The notes beneath the pieces were generated by a model, which saw only the letters and a program-made list of their open reading frames with translations, did not search any database and had not been told where the DNA came from. Of a DNA stretch of 64,000 bases, positions 36,686 through 45,050 are shown one piece after another; positions within the stretch are counted from its first letter, which is position 1; every line of letters starts with the position of its first letter. The position numbers were made by a program, and so were the translations under genes. Origin of the DNA: Sulfitobacter marinus (lineage in GTDB: Bacteria > Pseudomonadota > Alphaproteobacteria > Rhodobacterales > Rhodobacteraceae); assembly GCF_900116285.1 (NCBI RefSeq), contig NZ_FPAJ01000001.1:310001-374000 (forward strand), given 5' to 3'.

Positions 36686-37393
36686 TCACACTATGTTAGA
36701 TTTTTGATCCACTAGCGCGCCAAAGTCGAAGTGGTCCAGCTTTTCGTTTTCTAGCGACGTGACCAGCTCTGGTGTTTGTTGCAGAACGGGATACCCGTCA
36801 ACATAGGTCACGTGCTGAAGCGCGCGAACGATCAGCGACACGATGCGATCATCGCTCAGCTCATTTTGCACCAACTGGGACATGGCGGCGATTGTTCGGT
36901 CGTGGATGGTGTCCATTTCGCTTTGCAATACTTTGGAAGCGTGTTTTTCAAGCTTCTTTGTCGCTGACTTCATCATCATTTCCAGCGAGATTGCGTCCAG
37001 ATCTTCCTTGGCTATATAGTCTTTGCATCCATTTTTAATGGCTGAAACGGCTACCTCATGCGACGCCTCGCCAGTGATCATGATTGTCGCCGTCTGCCCG
37101 TTTTCGGGGTGTTTGCTGATGATCTGCCGGGCCTGAAGACCGGTTTCATGGGTCAGATGATAGTCAACGAATATCACATCGTATTTGCGCGTATCGAGGG
37201 CCGCGCGCATCTGGTCTAGATCGCTGGCGGTGTCGACGGCCAAGTGCAGGCTGGTGCGGCGAAACTGCCGCATGATGTTTCGACAATCAAACGAAGAATC
37301 GTCGACGATAAGAACGCTAAGTTCTTTGTTTTCGGGGGCCATAATTTCCGCACCATCCCCATCTTTGCCTTGATCGTCGTGCATTAGGGCCAT
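36686..37393 (-). CDS. Response regulator with unknown output domain
   Basis: A 235-residue protein. A receiver domain spans ~25-145: acidic pair Asp31-Asp32 (VLIVDDSSFD), phospho-acceptor Asp77 (VIFVDYHLTHETG), switch Thr107 (MITGEAS) and Lys129 (YIAKED). The C-terminal ~90 residues match no DNA-binding or enzyme output that I recognise; they are helical (HASKVLQSEMDTIHDRTIAA). It diverges from the histidine kinase at 37577, 183 bases away, and the two probably form one signalling pair. Confidence 0.8.
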   Translation of the reverse strand: MALMHDDQGKDGDGAEIMAPENKELSVLIVDDSSFDCRNIMRQFRRTSLHLAVDTASDLDQMRAALDTRKYDVIFVDYHLTHETGLQARQIISKHPENGQTATIMITGEASHEVAVSAIKNGCKDYIAKEDLDAISLEMMMKSATKKLEKHASKVLQSEMDTIHDRTIAAMSQLVQNELSDDRIVSLIVRALQHVTYVDGYPVLQQTPELVTSLENEKLDHFDFGALVDQKSNIV

Positions 37394-37576
37394 CCGTTTG
37401 CTCTGTTAAGCGTGTCGTGACGTTGGCTGATTTTTATTAACAGTCGGTGACCAGAATACCGTTTTTGGTCAGATAGGCCGCGCGAAGATTTCGGGCGTTC
37501 TGATCGGACGCATTAACCATTCAGAAGGCCGTGGCTGATAGCGTCACACTGTCAGTCCCCGGTTTGGAGAGTTTCA

Positions 37577-38272
37577 GTGCTAAATGTGATGTCTCGGGTT
37601 AAGGGGCTGCGGGTGTCGCAGGATGCATTTGTTTCCCATTTTGTGCATGACCTCAGGGCGTGTTTACGGGCGGTTGAAACTCTGCCTGACTGGATCAAAG
37701 AGGACCTGGAAGAGAACGTAGAGAATGTGCCCAAGGAGGTGTATCAATATCTGACCGGCATTCAGGTGAGCGCGCGGCGCGCGGACCGGCTGCTCTCCGA
37801 TGTGCGCGAGCTTTGCGAAATGGACAAGGCGACCGATCCGGTTGAGGAGGTCGATCTAAGAGAGGCCGTCGAGACGTTTTTGCAGCGGTGTGAGCAGCCC
37901 GAGGGGATTTCGATCGATGTGAATTTGACCGAACAGCGATGCGCGTTGCCACGTGGAAGCTTTGATAAGGTTATGGCCGGGCTGCTGTGCAACTCGGTCA
38001 AGCATCACAATGGCCCAGTGGGGACGATATTTATCACCAATATTGATACGAATGGCGCGCTGCTGATCGGGGATGATGGCGATGGTATCGCAGAACAATT
38101 CCGCGACAGTGTTTTCGACCCGTTCATCACACTTAAACCGCGCGATGTGGTCGAAGGGAGCGGGATGGGCCTGACCATTGCACGCCGCCGGGTCGAAGAC
38201 TGGGGCGGAACCTTGCGTGTCGTGACGCGCCCCGAGGTCAAGGGCGCAGTATTCGAGGTGACGTTCAAATAA
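37577..38272 (+). CDS. Soluble histidine kinase
   Basis: A 231-residue kinase with no membrane segment or sensor domain. The dimerisation/phospho-acceptor helix carries His24 in HFVHDLRACLRAVETLPDWI. The ATP-binding domain shows the N box Asn139 (LLCNSVKHHN), the G1 box GDDGDGI at 165-171, and the G2 box GSGMGLTIARRR at 194-205. The start is GTG at 37577, supported by GGAGA 6 bases upstream. Lacking a sensor, it may respond through another protein or through the divergent response regulator at 36686-37393. Confidence 0.8.
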   Translation: MLNVMSRVKGLRVSQDAFVSHFVHDLRACLRAVETLPDWIKEDLEENVENVPKEVYQYLTGIQVSARRADRLLSDVRELCEMDKATDPVEEVDLREAVETFLQRCEQPEGISIDVNLTEQRCALPRGSFDKVMAGLLCNSVKHHNGPVGTIFITNIDTNGALLIGDDGDGIAEQFRDSVFDPFITLKPRDVVEGSGMGLTIARRRVEDWGGTLRVVTRPEVKGAVFEVTFK

Positions 38273-38328
38273 TACAGGCCCGTAGGTACATTAAGGCCGC
38301 GGCCAGCCCCCCCAGCCTTATGGTTTCG

Positions 38329-39183
38329 TTATTGCTTGTTTATCTGCGTCCATGCTTGCCGCAGCCCGGCAAGAGACAGATCATCGCGGGGCATCAACCG
38401 GGCCTGAACCGCTTGGCTGGCAAGTGCTGCCTTATAGAGGGCGGGCAGATCACCATCGCCCAGGATCACGACGTTCTGGCCCAGCCAATAGGGGCGGGCA
38501 CCGGATAGTTCCAGCCCGATCAGCGTCCCCATCAGGCGCGACCAGCCAACATTCTCGCGCGCGCCATGTAGCGCCGCATCGGCAGAGATGTGCGCCAAAG
38601 TGGCGGCAAAGCTTTGCGGGCGCGCCATCACATCATCGACGGCCTGAGCAAAGGCCGTCTCATCCAATGGCCCTTGCGCGGCGCAGCCCGTCAAGGGCGA
38701 AGTGGATGCAAGCGTGCTGGCAAGCACCGGCGTCAGATAGCTTTGGAAGCTGACGACCTCGCCCGCGCTGATATGCGACCAATGCGATTGGGTGGCGACG
38801 GTGCAAATAACGCCATCAAAATCAGGCTCTTGCGCCAGCAGCCCGGCCATCGCGGTTTCGCAACCCAGCATCAGATCGGCAGGCTTGGCTTGGCGCAATC
38901 CGGGTACGACGTGCAACACCACCCGAGGGTCGGGCGTATCCATCTGAAATGTGCCAGCCATCGGTGTCGCAGGGACTGCGCGATACATGTCGGTGGGCAT
39001 CCCCGGCAACCCTGCGCAAAGCACCGGCGTGGGCGCTTGGGCGGATAAAAACTCAGCCAGACTGCTGGGCGACAGATCAACAGGTGCGGCGTGCTTGGCA
39101 ATCACCTCTCCGTTTGTGGCGATCACACTGACCATCGGATAGTCCGCCCCCCATATCAGGCCGATCCATTCTGTACTGCGCAT
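38329..39183 (-). CDS. 2-dehydro-3-deoxygalactonokinase-like protein, divergent
   Basis: A 284-residue protein with the DgoK layout: WIGLIWGADYPMVSVIATNG at the start, LMLGCETAMAGLL where DgoK has the VMRGEETQxxG motif, and SHWSHISAGEVVSFQSYLTP where DgoK reads HSKW..ingGxIxxFxTxmTGE. The phosphate-binding PGTHSKW-type motif is replaced by VATQSHW, so catalysis may be altered or lost. DgoK phosphorylates 2-keto-3-deoxygalactonate in the De Ley-Doudoroff galactose pathway. The ATG at 39183 is chosen because upstream residues do not fit the family. It diverges from choX and shows no local sugar partners. Confidence 0.65.
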   Translation of the reverse strand: MRSTEWIGLIWGADYPMVSVIATNGEVIAKHAAPVDLSPSSLAEFLSAQAPTPVLCAGLPGMPTDMYRAVPATPMAGTFQMDTPDPRVVLHVVPGLRQAKPADLMLGCETAMAGLLAQEPDFDGVICTVATQSHWSHISAGEVVSFQSYLTPVLASTLASTSPLTGCAAQGPLDETAFAQAVDDVMARPQSFAATLAHISADAALHGARENVGWSRLMGTLIGLELSGARPYWLGQNVVILGDGDLPALYKAALASQAVQARLMPRDDLSLAGLRQAWTQINKQ

Positions 39184-39321
39184 TTTGGAAAACCTTTCTG
39201 TGGGGGCCTTTGGGCCGGGTCCCCCGTGGCTAGCAACCACGCCTGAGCCAAGCAAGCCTGTCTGCGCCCCGGCTCCGCAAAGTAATCCGCCAGCGGGCAG
39301 GAAACTGGTTGCATCATGAGG

Positions 39322-39358
39322 GGTGTTAGCGCTCTAATGCGCTATCAAATATAACACC
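39322..39358. promoter_or_regulatory. Nested inverted repeats upstream of choX
   Basis: An outer pair, GGTGTTA (39322-39328) and TAACACC (39352-39358), encloses an inner pair, TAGCGC (39327-39332) and GCGCTA (39339-39344). All lie within 60 bases of the choX start. Likely an operator for a choline-responsive regulator; unproven. Confidence 0.45.
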
Positions 39359-39376
39359 ACAGGGGAGATACCCGAA

Positions 39377-40300
39377 ATGAAGATTCTCGCAACCACGACT
39401 GCTCTTACGCTTAGCCTTGCCACCAGCCTGTCCGCTGCGGGCTGCGACGAGGTGACATTTTCGGATGTAGGTTGGACGGATATCACAGCGACCACCGCGG
39501 CGACCACAGTCGTTTTGCAGGCATTGGGCTATGAAACCGATATCAAAATCCTTTCCGTTCCGGTGACGTATACGGCCATGGCTGCCGGCGACGTTGATGT
39601 GTTTCTAGGCAACTGGATGCCCACGATGGAGGCGGATATCGCACCCTACCGTGAGGCGGGCACTGTGGATACCGTGCGGGCCAACCTGAACGGCGCGAAA
39701 TACACATTGGCCGTGAACAAGGCCGCCGCTGATATGGGCATCACGACATTTGCCGATATCGCCGCCAAGGCAGATGCGCTGGACGCCACCATTTATGGTA
39801 TCGAGCCGGGCAATGACGGCAACCGTCTGATCCAGTCGATGATCGACGACAATGCTTTTGATCTCAAAGACTTCGAGGTCAAGGAATCGTCCGAGCAGGG
39901 CATGTTGGCGCAGGTTAAGCGCGCCACTGGCAAGGGCGAGCCGGTTGTATTTCTGGGGTGGGAACCACACCCCATGAACGCCAATTTCGATCTGACATAC
40001 CTTGAAGGCGGCGACGATTTCTTTGGTCCTAATCTGGGCGGTGCTTCTGTCTTTACCAACACCCGCGCCGGCTATGCCGAAGAATGCCCGAACGTTGGCA
40101 AACTGCTGAACAATCTGGAATTCACGCTGGCCATGGAAAACGAAATCATGGGGGGCATTCTGGACGATGGTGAAGAGCCCGCAGATGCGGCGACGGCGTG
40201 GATCAAGGCGAACCCTGGCGTTCTGGGGACGTGGCTGGCAGGCGTGACCACCCAAGACGGTGGCGACGCGATGGCAGCTGCTAAAACAATCGTCGAGTAA
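39377..40300 (+). CDS. choX: Choline ABC transporter substrate-binding protein
   Basis: A 307-residue periplasmic protein with a signal peptide (residues 1-20). The text DVGWTDITATTAATTVVLQA, LGNWMPTMEADIAPYREAG and FLGWEPHPMNANFDLTYLEG carries the aromatic and acidic residues of the choline/glycine-betaine cage; the family's Trp in GNWMP and WEPHPMN is intact. With choW and choV downstream it forms the ChoXWV system that imports choline, a source of glycine betaine and of carbon and nitrogen in Rhodobacteraceae. Confidence 0.9.
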   Translation: MKILATTTALTLSLATSLSAAGCDEVTFSDVGWTDITATTAATTVVLQALGYETDIKILSVPVTYTAMAAGDVDVFLGNWMPTMEADIAPYREAGTVDTVRANLNGAKYTLAVNKAAADMGITTFADIAAKADALDATIYGIEPGNDGNRLIQSMIDDNAFDLKDFEVKESSEQGMLAQVKRATGKGEPVVFLGWEPHPMNANFDLTYLEGGDDFFGPNLGGASVFTNTRAGYAEECPNVGKLLNNLEFTLAMENEIMGGILDDGEEPADAATAWIKANPGVLGTWLAGVTTQDGGDAMAAAKTIVE

Positions 40301-40320
40301 TGAACCCTTAACGATCAAGA

Positions 40321-40347
40321 GGGCCTGCCACTGGGCGGGCCCTTTTC
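40321..40347 (+). terminator. Terminator/attenuator between choX and choW
   Basis: GGGCCTGCC (40321-40329) pairs with GGCGGGCCC (one G-U) and is followed by TTTTCT. Partial termination here would yield more binding protein than permease and ATPase, as is common for ABC importers. Confidence 0.75.
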
Positions 40348-40380
40348 TGTATTTAAAACAACGCTTTCGCGGAGACATCA

Positions 40381-41211
40381 ATGAACTGGCTCACCGACAA
40401 TAAGATCCCTATTGATGACGCCGCCGAGGCGGCTTTTGACTGGCTGTTGGTCCACGCAGGGTGGTTGTTCGACGGGCTGTCCGTCGCAATGGAATGGCTG
40501 ATCGACGCCATCCTATGGGTTCTGCAAACACCGCATCCCTTGATCATCATCGCGGCATTTGCTGCCGTGACCTGGGCGATCCAGCGCAACTGGAAGACGC
40601 CGCTGATGATTGTGCTGGGGTTCTTGTTTATCCTGAACCAAGATTATTGGGAGGAAACCACCGAAAGCCTGACACTGGTTTTGTCGGCCTGTGTGGTGTG
40701 TATGGGCGTGGGTGTGCCGATCGGTATCGCCGCCGCGCATCGCCCCAAATTGTACCGTTATATGGCCCCTGTGCTGGACCTGATGCAAACGCTGCCAACG
40801 TTTGTTTATCTTATTCCTGCGATTGTATTTTTCGGAATTGGCATGGTGCCGGGTCTGATTGCCACGGTGATTTTTGTGCTGCCCGCGCCGATCCGTTTGA
40901 CGCAGCTAGGCATTGCATCCACCCCGAAACCGTTGCTTGAGGCGGCGCAGGCCTTTGGCGCGAAACCCAGCCAGACCTTGTGGAAAATTGAATTGCCATA
41001 TGCGTTGCCGCAGATCATGACGGGGTTGAACCAGACCATCATGTTGTCGCTGTCGATGGTTGTGATTGCTGCGCTTGTGGGCGCGGACGGGCTTGGTGTG
41101 CCGGTTGTGCGCGCGTTGAATTCCGTCAACACGGGGCTTGGGTTTGAATCCGGGCTGATTATCGTGGTCGTGGCCATTATGCTGGACCGTATGTTGCGGG
41201 TGACACGGTAA
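40381..41211 (+). CDS. choW: Choline ABC transporter permease
   Basis: A 276-residue inner-membrane permease of the ProW/ChoW family with about six membrane segments. The coupling loop shows the EAA-like motif EAAQAFGAKPSQTLWKIELP with the downstream GLNQTIMLSLSMVVIAALVG. LMQTLPTFVYLIP is a further family match. Its TAA overlaps the choV ATG as TAATG, so the two are translationally coupled. Confidence 0.9.
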   Translation: MNWLTDNKIPIDDAAEAAFDWLLVHAGWLFDGLSVAMEWLIDAILWVLQTPHPLIIIAAFAAVTWAIQRNWKTPLMIVLGFLFILNQDYWEETTESLTLVLSACVVCMGVGVPIGIAAAHRPKLYRYMAPVLDLMQTLPTFVYLIPAIVFFGIGMVPGLIATVIFVLPAPIRLTQLGIASTPKPLLEAAQAFGAKPSQTLWKIELPYALPQIMTGLNQTIMLSLSMVVIAALVGADGLGVPVVRALNSVNTGLGFESGLIIVVVAIMLDRMLRVTR

Positions 41212-42254
41212 TGAGCGCTGATATGAAAAAGACCCCACAGAATGCTGTCGAGTTCGACAATGTATCCATCGTTTTTGGCGAGCATCCTGAAAAGGCGTTG
41301 CCGCTGATGGACGCCGGTCAGGATCGTGCCGAGATCGAGGCCGCCACCGGTCAGGTGCTGGGGGTTCACAATTGTTCGTTGGACGTCAAAGCGGGCGAAA
41401 TCCTTGTTTTGATGGGGCTTTCCGGTTCCGGAAAATCGACGCTGCTGCGCGCGGTGAACGGGTTGAACCCCTTGGCGCGCGGCACTGTTCGGGTCAACGA
41501 TGGCGACTGGTCTTGTGACATTGCAGAAAGCTCCGCCGCCGACCTGCGCCGGGTCCGCCGTGAATGTGTATCGATGGTATTTCAGCAGTTCGGGCTGCTG
41601 CCATGGCGTTCGGTGCGTGACAATGTGGCATTGGGCCTTGAGCTGGCTGACGTCCCCAAGGCTGAACGGTTGGAGCGGGCGAACACACAGCTTGCGCTCG
41701 TCGGGCTTGCCGATTGGGCCGATCGCAAGGTCGGTGATCTTTCGGGCGGTATGCAGCAGCGCGTGGGCCTTGCCCGCGCCTTTGCGACCGAGGCACCGAT
41801 CCTGCTGATGGACGAGCCGTTTTCGGCGCTCGATCCGTTGATCCGCACTCGCCTCCAAGACGAGTTACTGGATCTGCAACGCGAGCTAAAACGCACCATC
41901 ATTTTCGTCAGCCATGATCTGGACGAGGCGTTCAAATTGGGCGGCCGCATTGCCATCATGGAAGGGGGGCGCATTGTGCAATGTGGCACCCCGCGCGAGA
42001 TTTTTTCAAACCCTGCTTCGCCTTATGTCGCTGAATTCGTTGCCAATATGAACCCTCTGGGGGTGCTAACGGCGCGCGATGTCATGGGGCCAGTGGTCGG
42101 GGCGGTTGCCGCGTCGGTTGCCGCCGAAACACCCGTTGATGATTTAATACATCAACTGGATGATAAGGTTGGTGAAATCGCGGTCGAGGAAGACGGTGAA
42201 ACCATCGGAACCGTGACAGCGGCAAGCATCATCGAAAGGCTGCAAACGCGCTGA
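41211..42254 (+). CDS. choV: Choline ABC transporter ATP-binding protein
   Basis: A 347-residue ATPase. Walker A is GLSGSGKST, the Q-loop lies in VFQQFGLLPW, the signature is LSGGMQQRV and Walker B is ILLMDEPFSALDP, with the switch His in VSHDLDEAF. A C-terminal CBS-like part (~285-347, ending in IGTVTAASIIERL) may sense ionic strength, as in related betaine transporters. It completes choXWV. Confidence 0.92.
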   Translation: MSADMKKTPQNAVEFDNVSIVFGEHPEKALPLMDAGQDRAEIEAATGQVLGVHNCSLDVKAGEILVLMGLSGSGKSTLLRAVNGLNPLARGTVRVNDGDWSCDIAESSAADLRRVRRECVSMVFQQFGLLPWRSVRDNVALGLELADVPKAERLERANTQLALVGLADWADRKVGDLSGGMQQRVGLARAFATEAPILLMDEPFSALDPLIRTRLQDELLDLQRELKRTIIFVSHDLDEAFKLGGRIAIMEGGRIVQCGTPREIFSNPASPYVAEFVANMNPLGVLTARDVMGPVVGAVAASVAAETPVDDLIHQLDDKVGEIAVEEDGETIGTVTAASIIERLQTR

Positions 42255-42318
42255 TCGAACGTCGTCGCGGGCGGCACAGGCTTTAGCGCGACCTCTCCTT
42301 TGTCGAAAATTATGAAAC

Positions 42319-42341
42319 CCCGTGTTCATTTTGAGCACGGG
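42319..42341 (+). terminator. Hairpin after choV
   Basis: CCCGTGTTCA (42319-42328) pairs with TGAGCACGGG (42332-42341), ten pairs with one G-U and a 3-nt loop. No U run follows, so it is a candidate terminator or mRNA end-protecting hairpin 65 bases after the choV stop. Confidence 0.5.
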
Positions 42342-42461
42342 CACCAAAAACTTGCCACAATACACGTTATACGATTACGGTGTCCTTGGTTTGTTTGATT
42401 TACGTGCCGCATTTTACGCGGGCCGTTGTTGTTTCATATTTTGAAAAAAGGCCGATGCTTC

Positions 42462-44711
42462 ATGACCACCTCAGATAACAAAACATATTTTGCAAACGTC
42501 GCCGCCGCGTATCACGCAAAGGCGCAAAGCAACAATCATCTAGACTTGTTAAATGAAAAAGGCACCTCGTCATTGGCGGGCTGGTTCTTTGGCCCGATGG
42601 GCGAGAACGAAGCTGTCATGCACAAGATGGCCCAAAAAGCAGTCAGCGCCAACGCAAGCGCGCGTCGTACATACGGTGAAAAATTTCATGATCCGGTTTA
42701 CGTCACTGAGAAAATCAAAGAGTCCAAGGAATATAAAGACACGATTGATGCGCTCGAAAAGCAACTGGATCACATGTTGGGTGCGCTGCACGGGTCTATT
42801 CCGCTGTCGAGCTATCGCAACCAATCCCACATGTATTGGGATTGTACGATGCCCGGTTTCGTCGGCTATTTCGCCGCGATGCTCTACAATCAAAACAACG
42901 TCGCCGCCGAAGCATCCCCGGTCACCACATTGTTGGAAATCGAGGTGGGAAAGGATCTGGCGCGGATGTTGGGGTATACCGTACCGGAAACCTCGTCCCC
43001 GCCGGAGGGTACAATCGTTCCCTGGGCACATATTACCTGTGATGGGTCCGTCGCCAACGCAGAAAGCATGTGGGCCGCGCGCAATCTGACATATCTGCCG
43101 GTGTCGCTGGCCACCGCGATCAAGCTTGAGCCATCCATGGCAGGGGCCAAGGATTACGAGGTTCAGCTGGTGCAGGGCGGTACTGCCAAGTTGGTCGAGC
43201 TAGACAGCTGGACGTTGATGAACCTTGGTGTGGATACCGTCATTGACATGTGTTCAAGCATCGAGAGCGACTGCAGCATTTCACCCGGCACCATCAAGGA
43301 CATGCTGGACAAATACTCGGTCCAGAATATCGGTCTGGCCGAGATGCACCGCAGCTATATCAAGGATGTGACACAGCTGCCGGTCATCATGGCCCCCAGC
43401 ACGCGGCATTATTCCTGGCCGAAGGGCGCAGCGTTGCTTGGCATTGGCGCGAACTATGTGCTCGATACCCATGTCGATCTGGATGGCCGCATGAAGATCG
43501 ATGATTTGCGCAAAAAGATTGAAGACTGTTATCAAAACCGCCGTCCCATCCTTGAGGTCGTTGCAGTGTTAGGCTCGACCGAGGAAAGTTCGGTCGATCC
43601 GCTGGCTGATATTGTTGCCCTGCGCGAGGAGTACCGTAAGAAGGGGATGGAGTTTACCATCCATGTCGATGGGGCCTGGGGCGGGTATTTCGCATCGATC
43701 CTACGCAAGCCGCGTTTCCCCCAGCCCGACTATCAGGAGGGGGCAACGGAGCACACACCGTCCATGGTGATGAGCGACTATGTCACGCGTCAATACAAGG
43801 CGCTGCCCCATGCGGATACCCAAACCGTTGATCCGCACAAGGCGGGCTTTATTCCCTATCCAGCGGGTTCTTTATGCTATCGCAACGGGGCGATGCGCGA
43901 CCTGATCGCCTTTACCGCGCCGGTGGTTTATCACGGCGGCGTCGACCCGACCGTGGGCGTCTACGGGATCGAAGGGTCCAAACCCGGCGCGGCGGCGGCA
44001 GGCGTGTATCTGTCCCATGCCATCATCCGTCCCGACCAGTCGGGGTATGGAAAGCTGCTTGGCAAATGTATCTTCAACTCAAAACGGTTTTACGCGCAGC
44101 TGCTTGCCCTTGCGGGGCCAGATGAGTGTTTCAAAGTGGTGCCATTCCAGCGGTTGCCGGCCGAAAAGCAGGGGAAATCCAAGGCAGAAATTGCCAAGCA
44201 GCTTGCGTTGATTTGCAATGAGATTGTGCCGCGCGAGAATGATGATCTGGTGGAATATCTTGCCACCCATCCCGACGCCCAAGAGGTGTTTCGCGAAATG
44301 GGATCGGATCAGAATATCGTGACGTATTCGCTGAACTTTCGGACGGCGGATGGTTGGAATACGGATGTTAGGCTGGCCAATGAATTCAACAAGGCAATGT
44401 TTCAGGCGCTAAGCATCGGCACATATGATGGCGGTCACGTTCCCGAGCAGCCGATGTTTGTAACGTCTTCTGCTTTTGACGTTGCTGATTATGGTCAGGA
44501 CTTCGTGGATGCCTTTGGTGCGCGTTTGTCCTTGCCGCCCACTCAAGGGCAACCGATCAGTTTTCTAATTTCCACGACCCAAGACCCATGGGTCACGGCC
44601 ACTGAAAAGGGCAACTGGCTGCCGATGGTTCTTGAGGCCTTCAAGCAGACCGCGCTCGACCAGACCAAGAAGATCGTCCATGGTCATGGTTTGCGGCCCT
44701 GGGAGGGGTAG
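42462..44711 (+). CDS. Large pyridoxal-phosphate-dependent decarboxylase (group II)
   Basis: A 749-residue PLP enzyme of the group II amino acid decarboxylase fold, larger than the usual 450-620 residues. The PLP lysine is in DTQTVDPHKAGFIPYPAGSL, like the DPHKxGYxPYxxG of bacterial tyrosine decarboxylases. HVDGAWGGYF holds the PLP-pyridine Asp, and CDGSVANAESMWAARN fits the cofactor phosphate region. An N-terminal ~130-residue extension and a long C-terminal part are present. The ATG at 42462 is preferred over a TTG/ATT region upstream. It is monocistronic. Activity on tyrosine or another aromatic acid is a guess from the motif. Confidence 0.75.
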   Translation: MTTSDNKTYFANVAAAYHAKAQSNNHLDLLNEKGTSSLAGWFFGPMGENEAVMHKMAQKAVSANASARRTYGEKFHDPVYVTEKIKESKEYKDTIDALEKQLDHMLGALHGSIPLSSYRNQSHMYWDCTMPGFVGYFAAMLYNQNNVAAEASPVTTLLEIEVGKDLARMLGYTVPETSSPPEGTIVPWAHITCDGSVANAESMWAARNLTYLPVSLATAIKLEPSMAGAKDYEVQLVQGGTAKLVELDSWTLMNLGVDTVIDMCSSIESDCSISPGTIKDMLDKYSVQNIGLAEMHRSYIKDVTQLPVIMAPSTRHYSWPKGAALLGIGANYVLDTHVDLDGRMKIDDLRKKIEDCYQNRRPILEVVAVLGSTEESSVDPLADIVALREEYRKKGMEFTIHVDGAWGGYFASILRKPRFPQPDYQEGATEHTPSMVMSDYVTRQYKALPHADTQTVDPHKAGFIPYPAGSLCYRNGAMRDLIAFTAPVVYHGGVDPTVGVYGIEGSKPGAAAAGVYLSHAIIRPDQSGYGKLLGKCIFNSKRFYAQLLALAGPDECFKVVPFQRLPAEKQGKSKAEIAKQLALICNEIVPRENDDLVEYLATHPDAQEVFREMGSDQNIVTYSLNFRTADGWNTDVRLANEFNKAMFQALSIGTYDGGHVPEQPMFVTSSAFDVADYGQDFVDAFGARLSLPPTQGQPISFLISTTQDPWVTATEKGNWLPMVLEAFKQTALDQTKKIVHGHGLRPWEG

Positions 44712-45050
44712 GGGATTGCGCGCTGCGACAGCTTCTGGCGGACGGTGGATTCTGTCAGCCACGTCCTCAATCAGTTTAAATGTGGCGGTGAAAAACTGAC
44801 CATCACCGCAAGAGAGAGACGACATCTAAAGCATGTATGTGCATCGCGATGAGGCGCGCCTGATTGGCGGCAAAACGTGTAAAGATGCTAAAAAACGCTA
44901 ATCGACATGTTAATGGATGAACTTTGGTCTGGTTGTACGATTGTGGGTTCCAGTTTTGCGTGTAGTCTTGCACAACCAGAGATTAACAAAGGGTTAATAT
45001 GGCTAATTAAAGATTATATATACATCATAAACAATTCATCTGGGGAGAGA
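44712..45050. other. 339-bp leader region of the FIST-cyclase pair
   Basis: No supported gene. An in-frame extension upstream of the FIST gene (from 44907) lacks family similarity. From about 44980 the DNA is AT-rich (AATTAAAGATTATATATAC), a likely promoter and untranslated region. It ends in GGGGAGAGA before 45051. Confidence 0.5.

Noticed and set aside
40806..41858. 350-codon minus-strand open frame
   Set aside because: Antisense to choW and choV, both of which have clear family motifs and translational coupling.
44907..45050. N-terminal extension of the FIST protein
   Set aside because: The extra 48 residues are unlike FIST proteins, lie in AT-rich leader DNA, and the ATG at 45051 has a strong ribosome-binding site.
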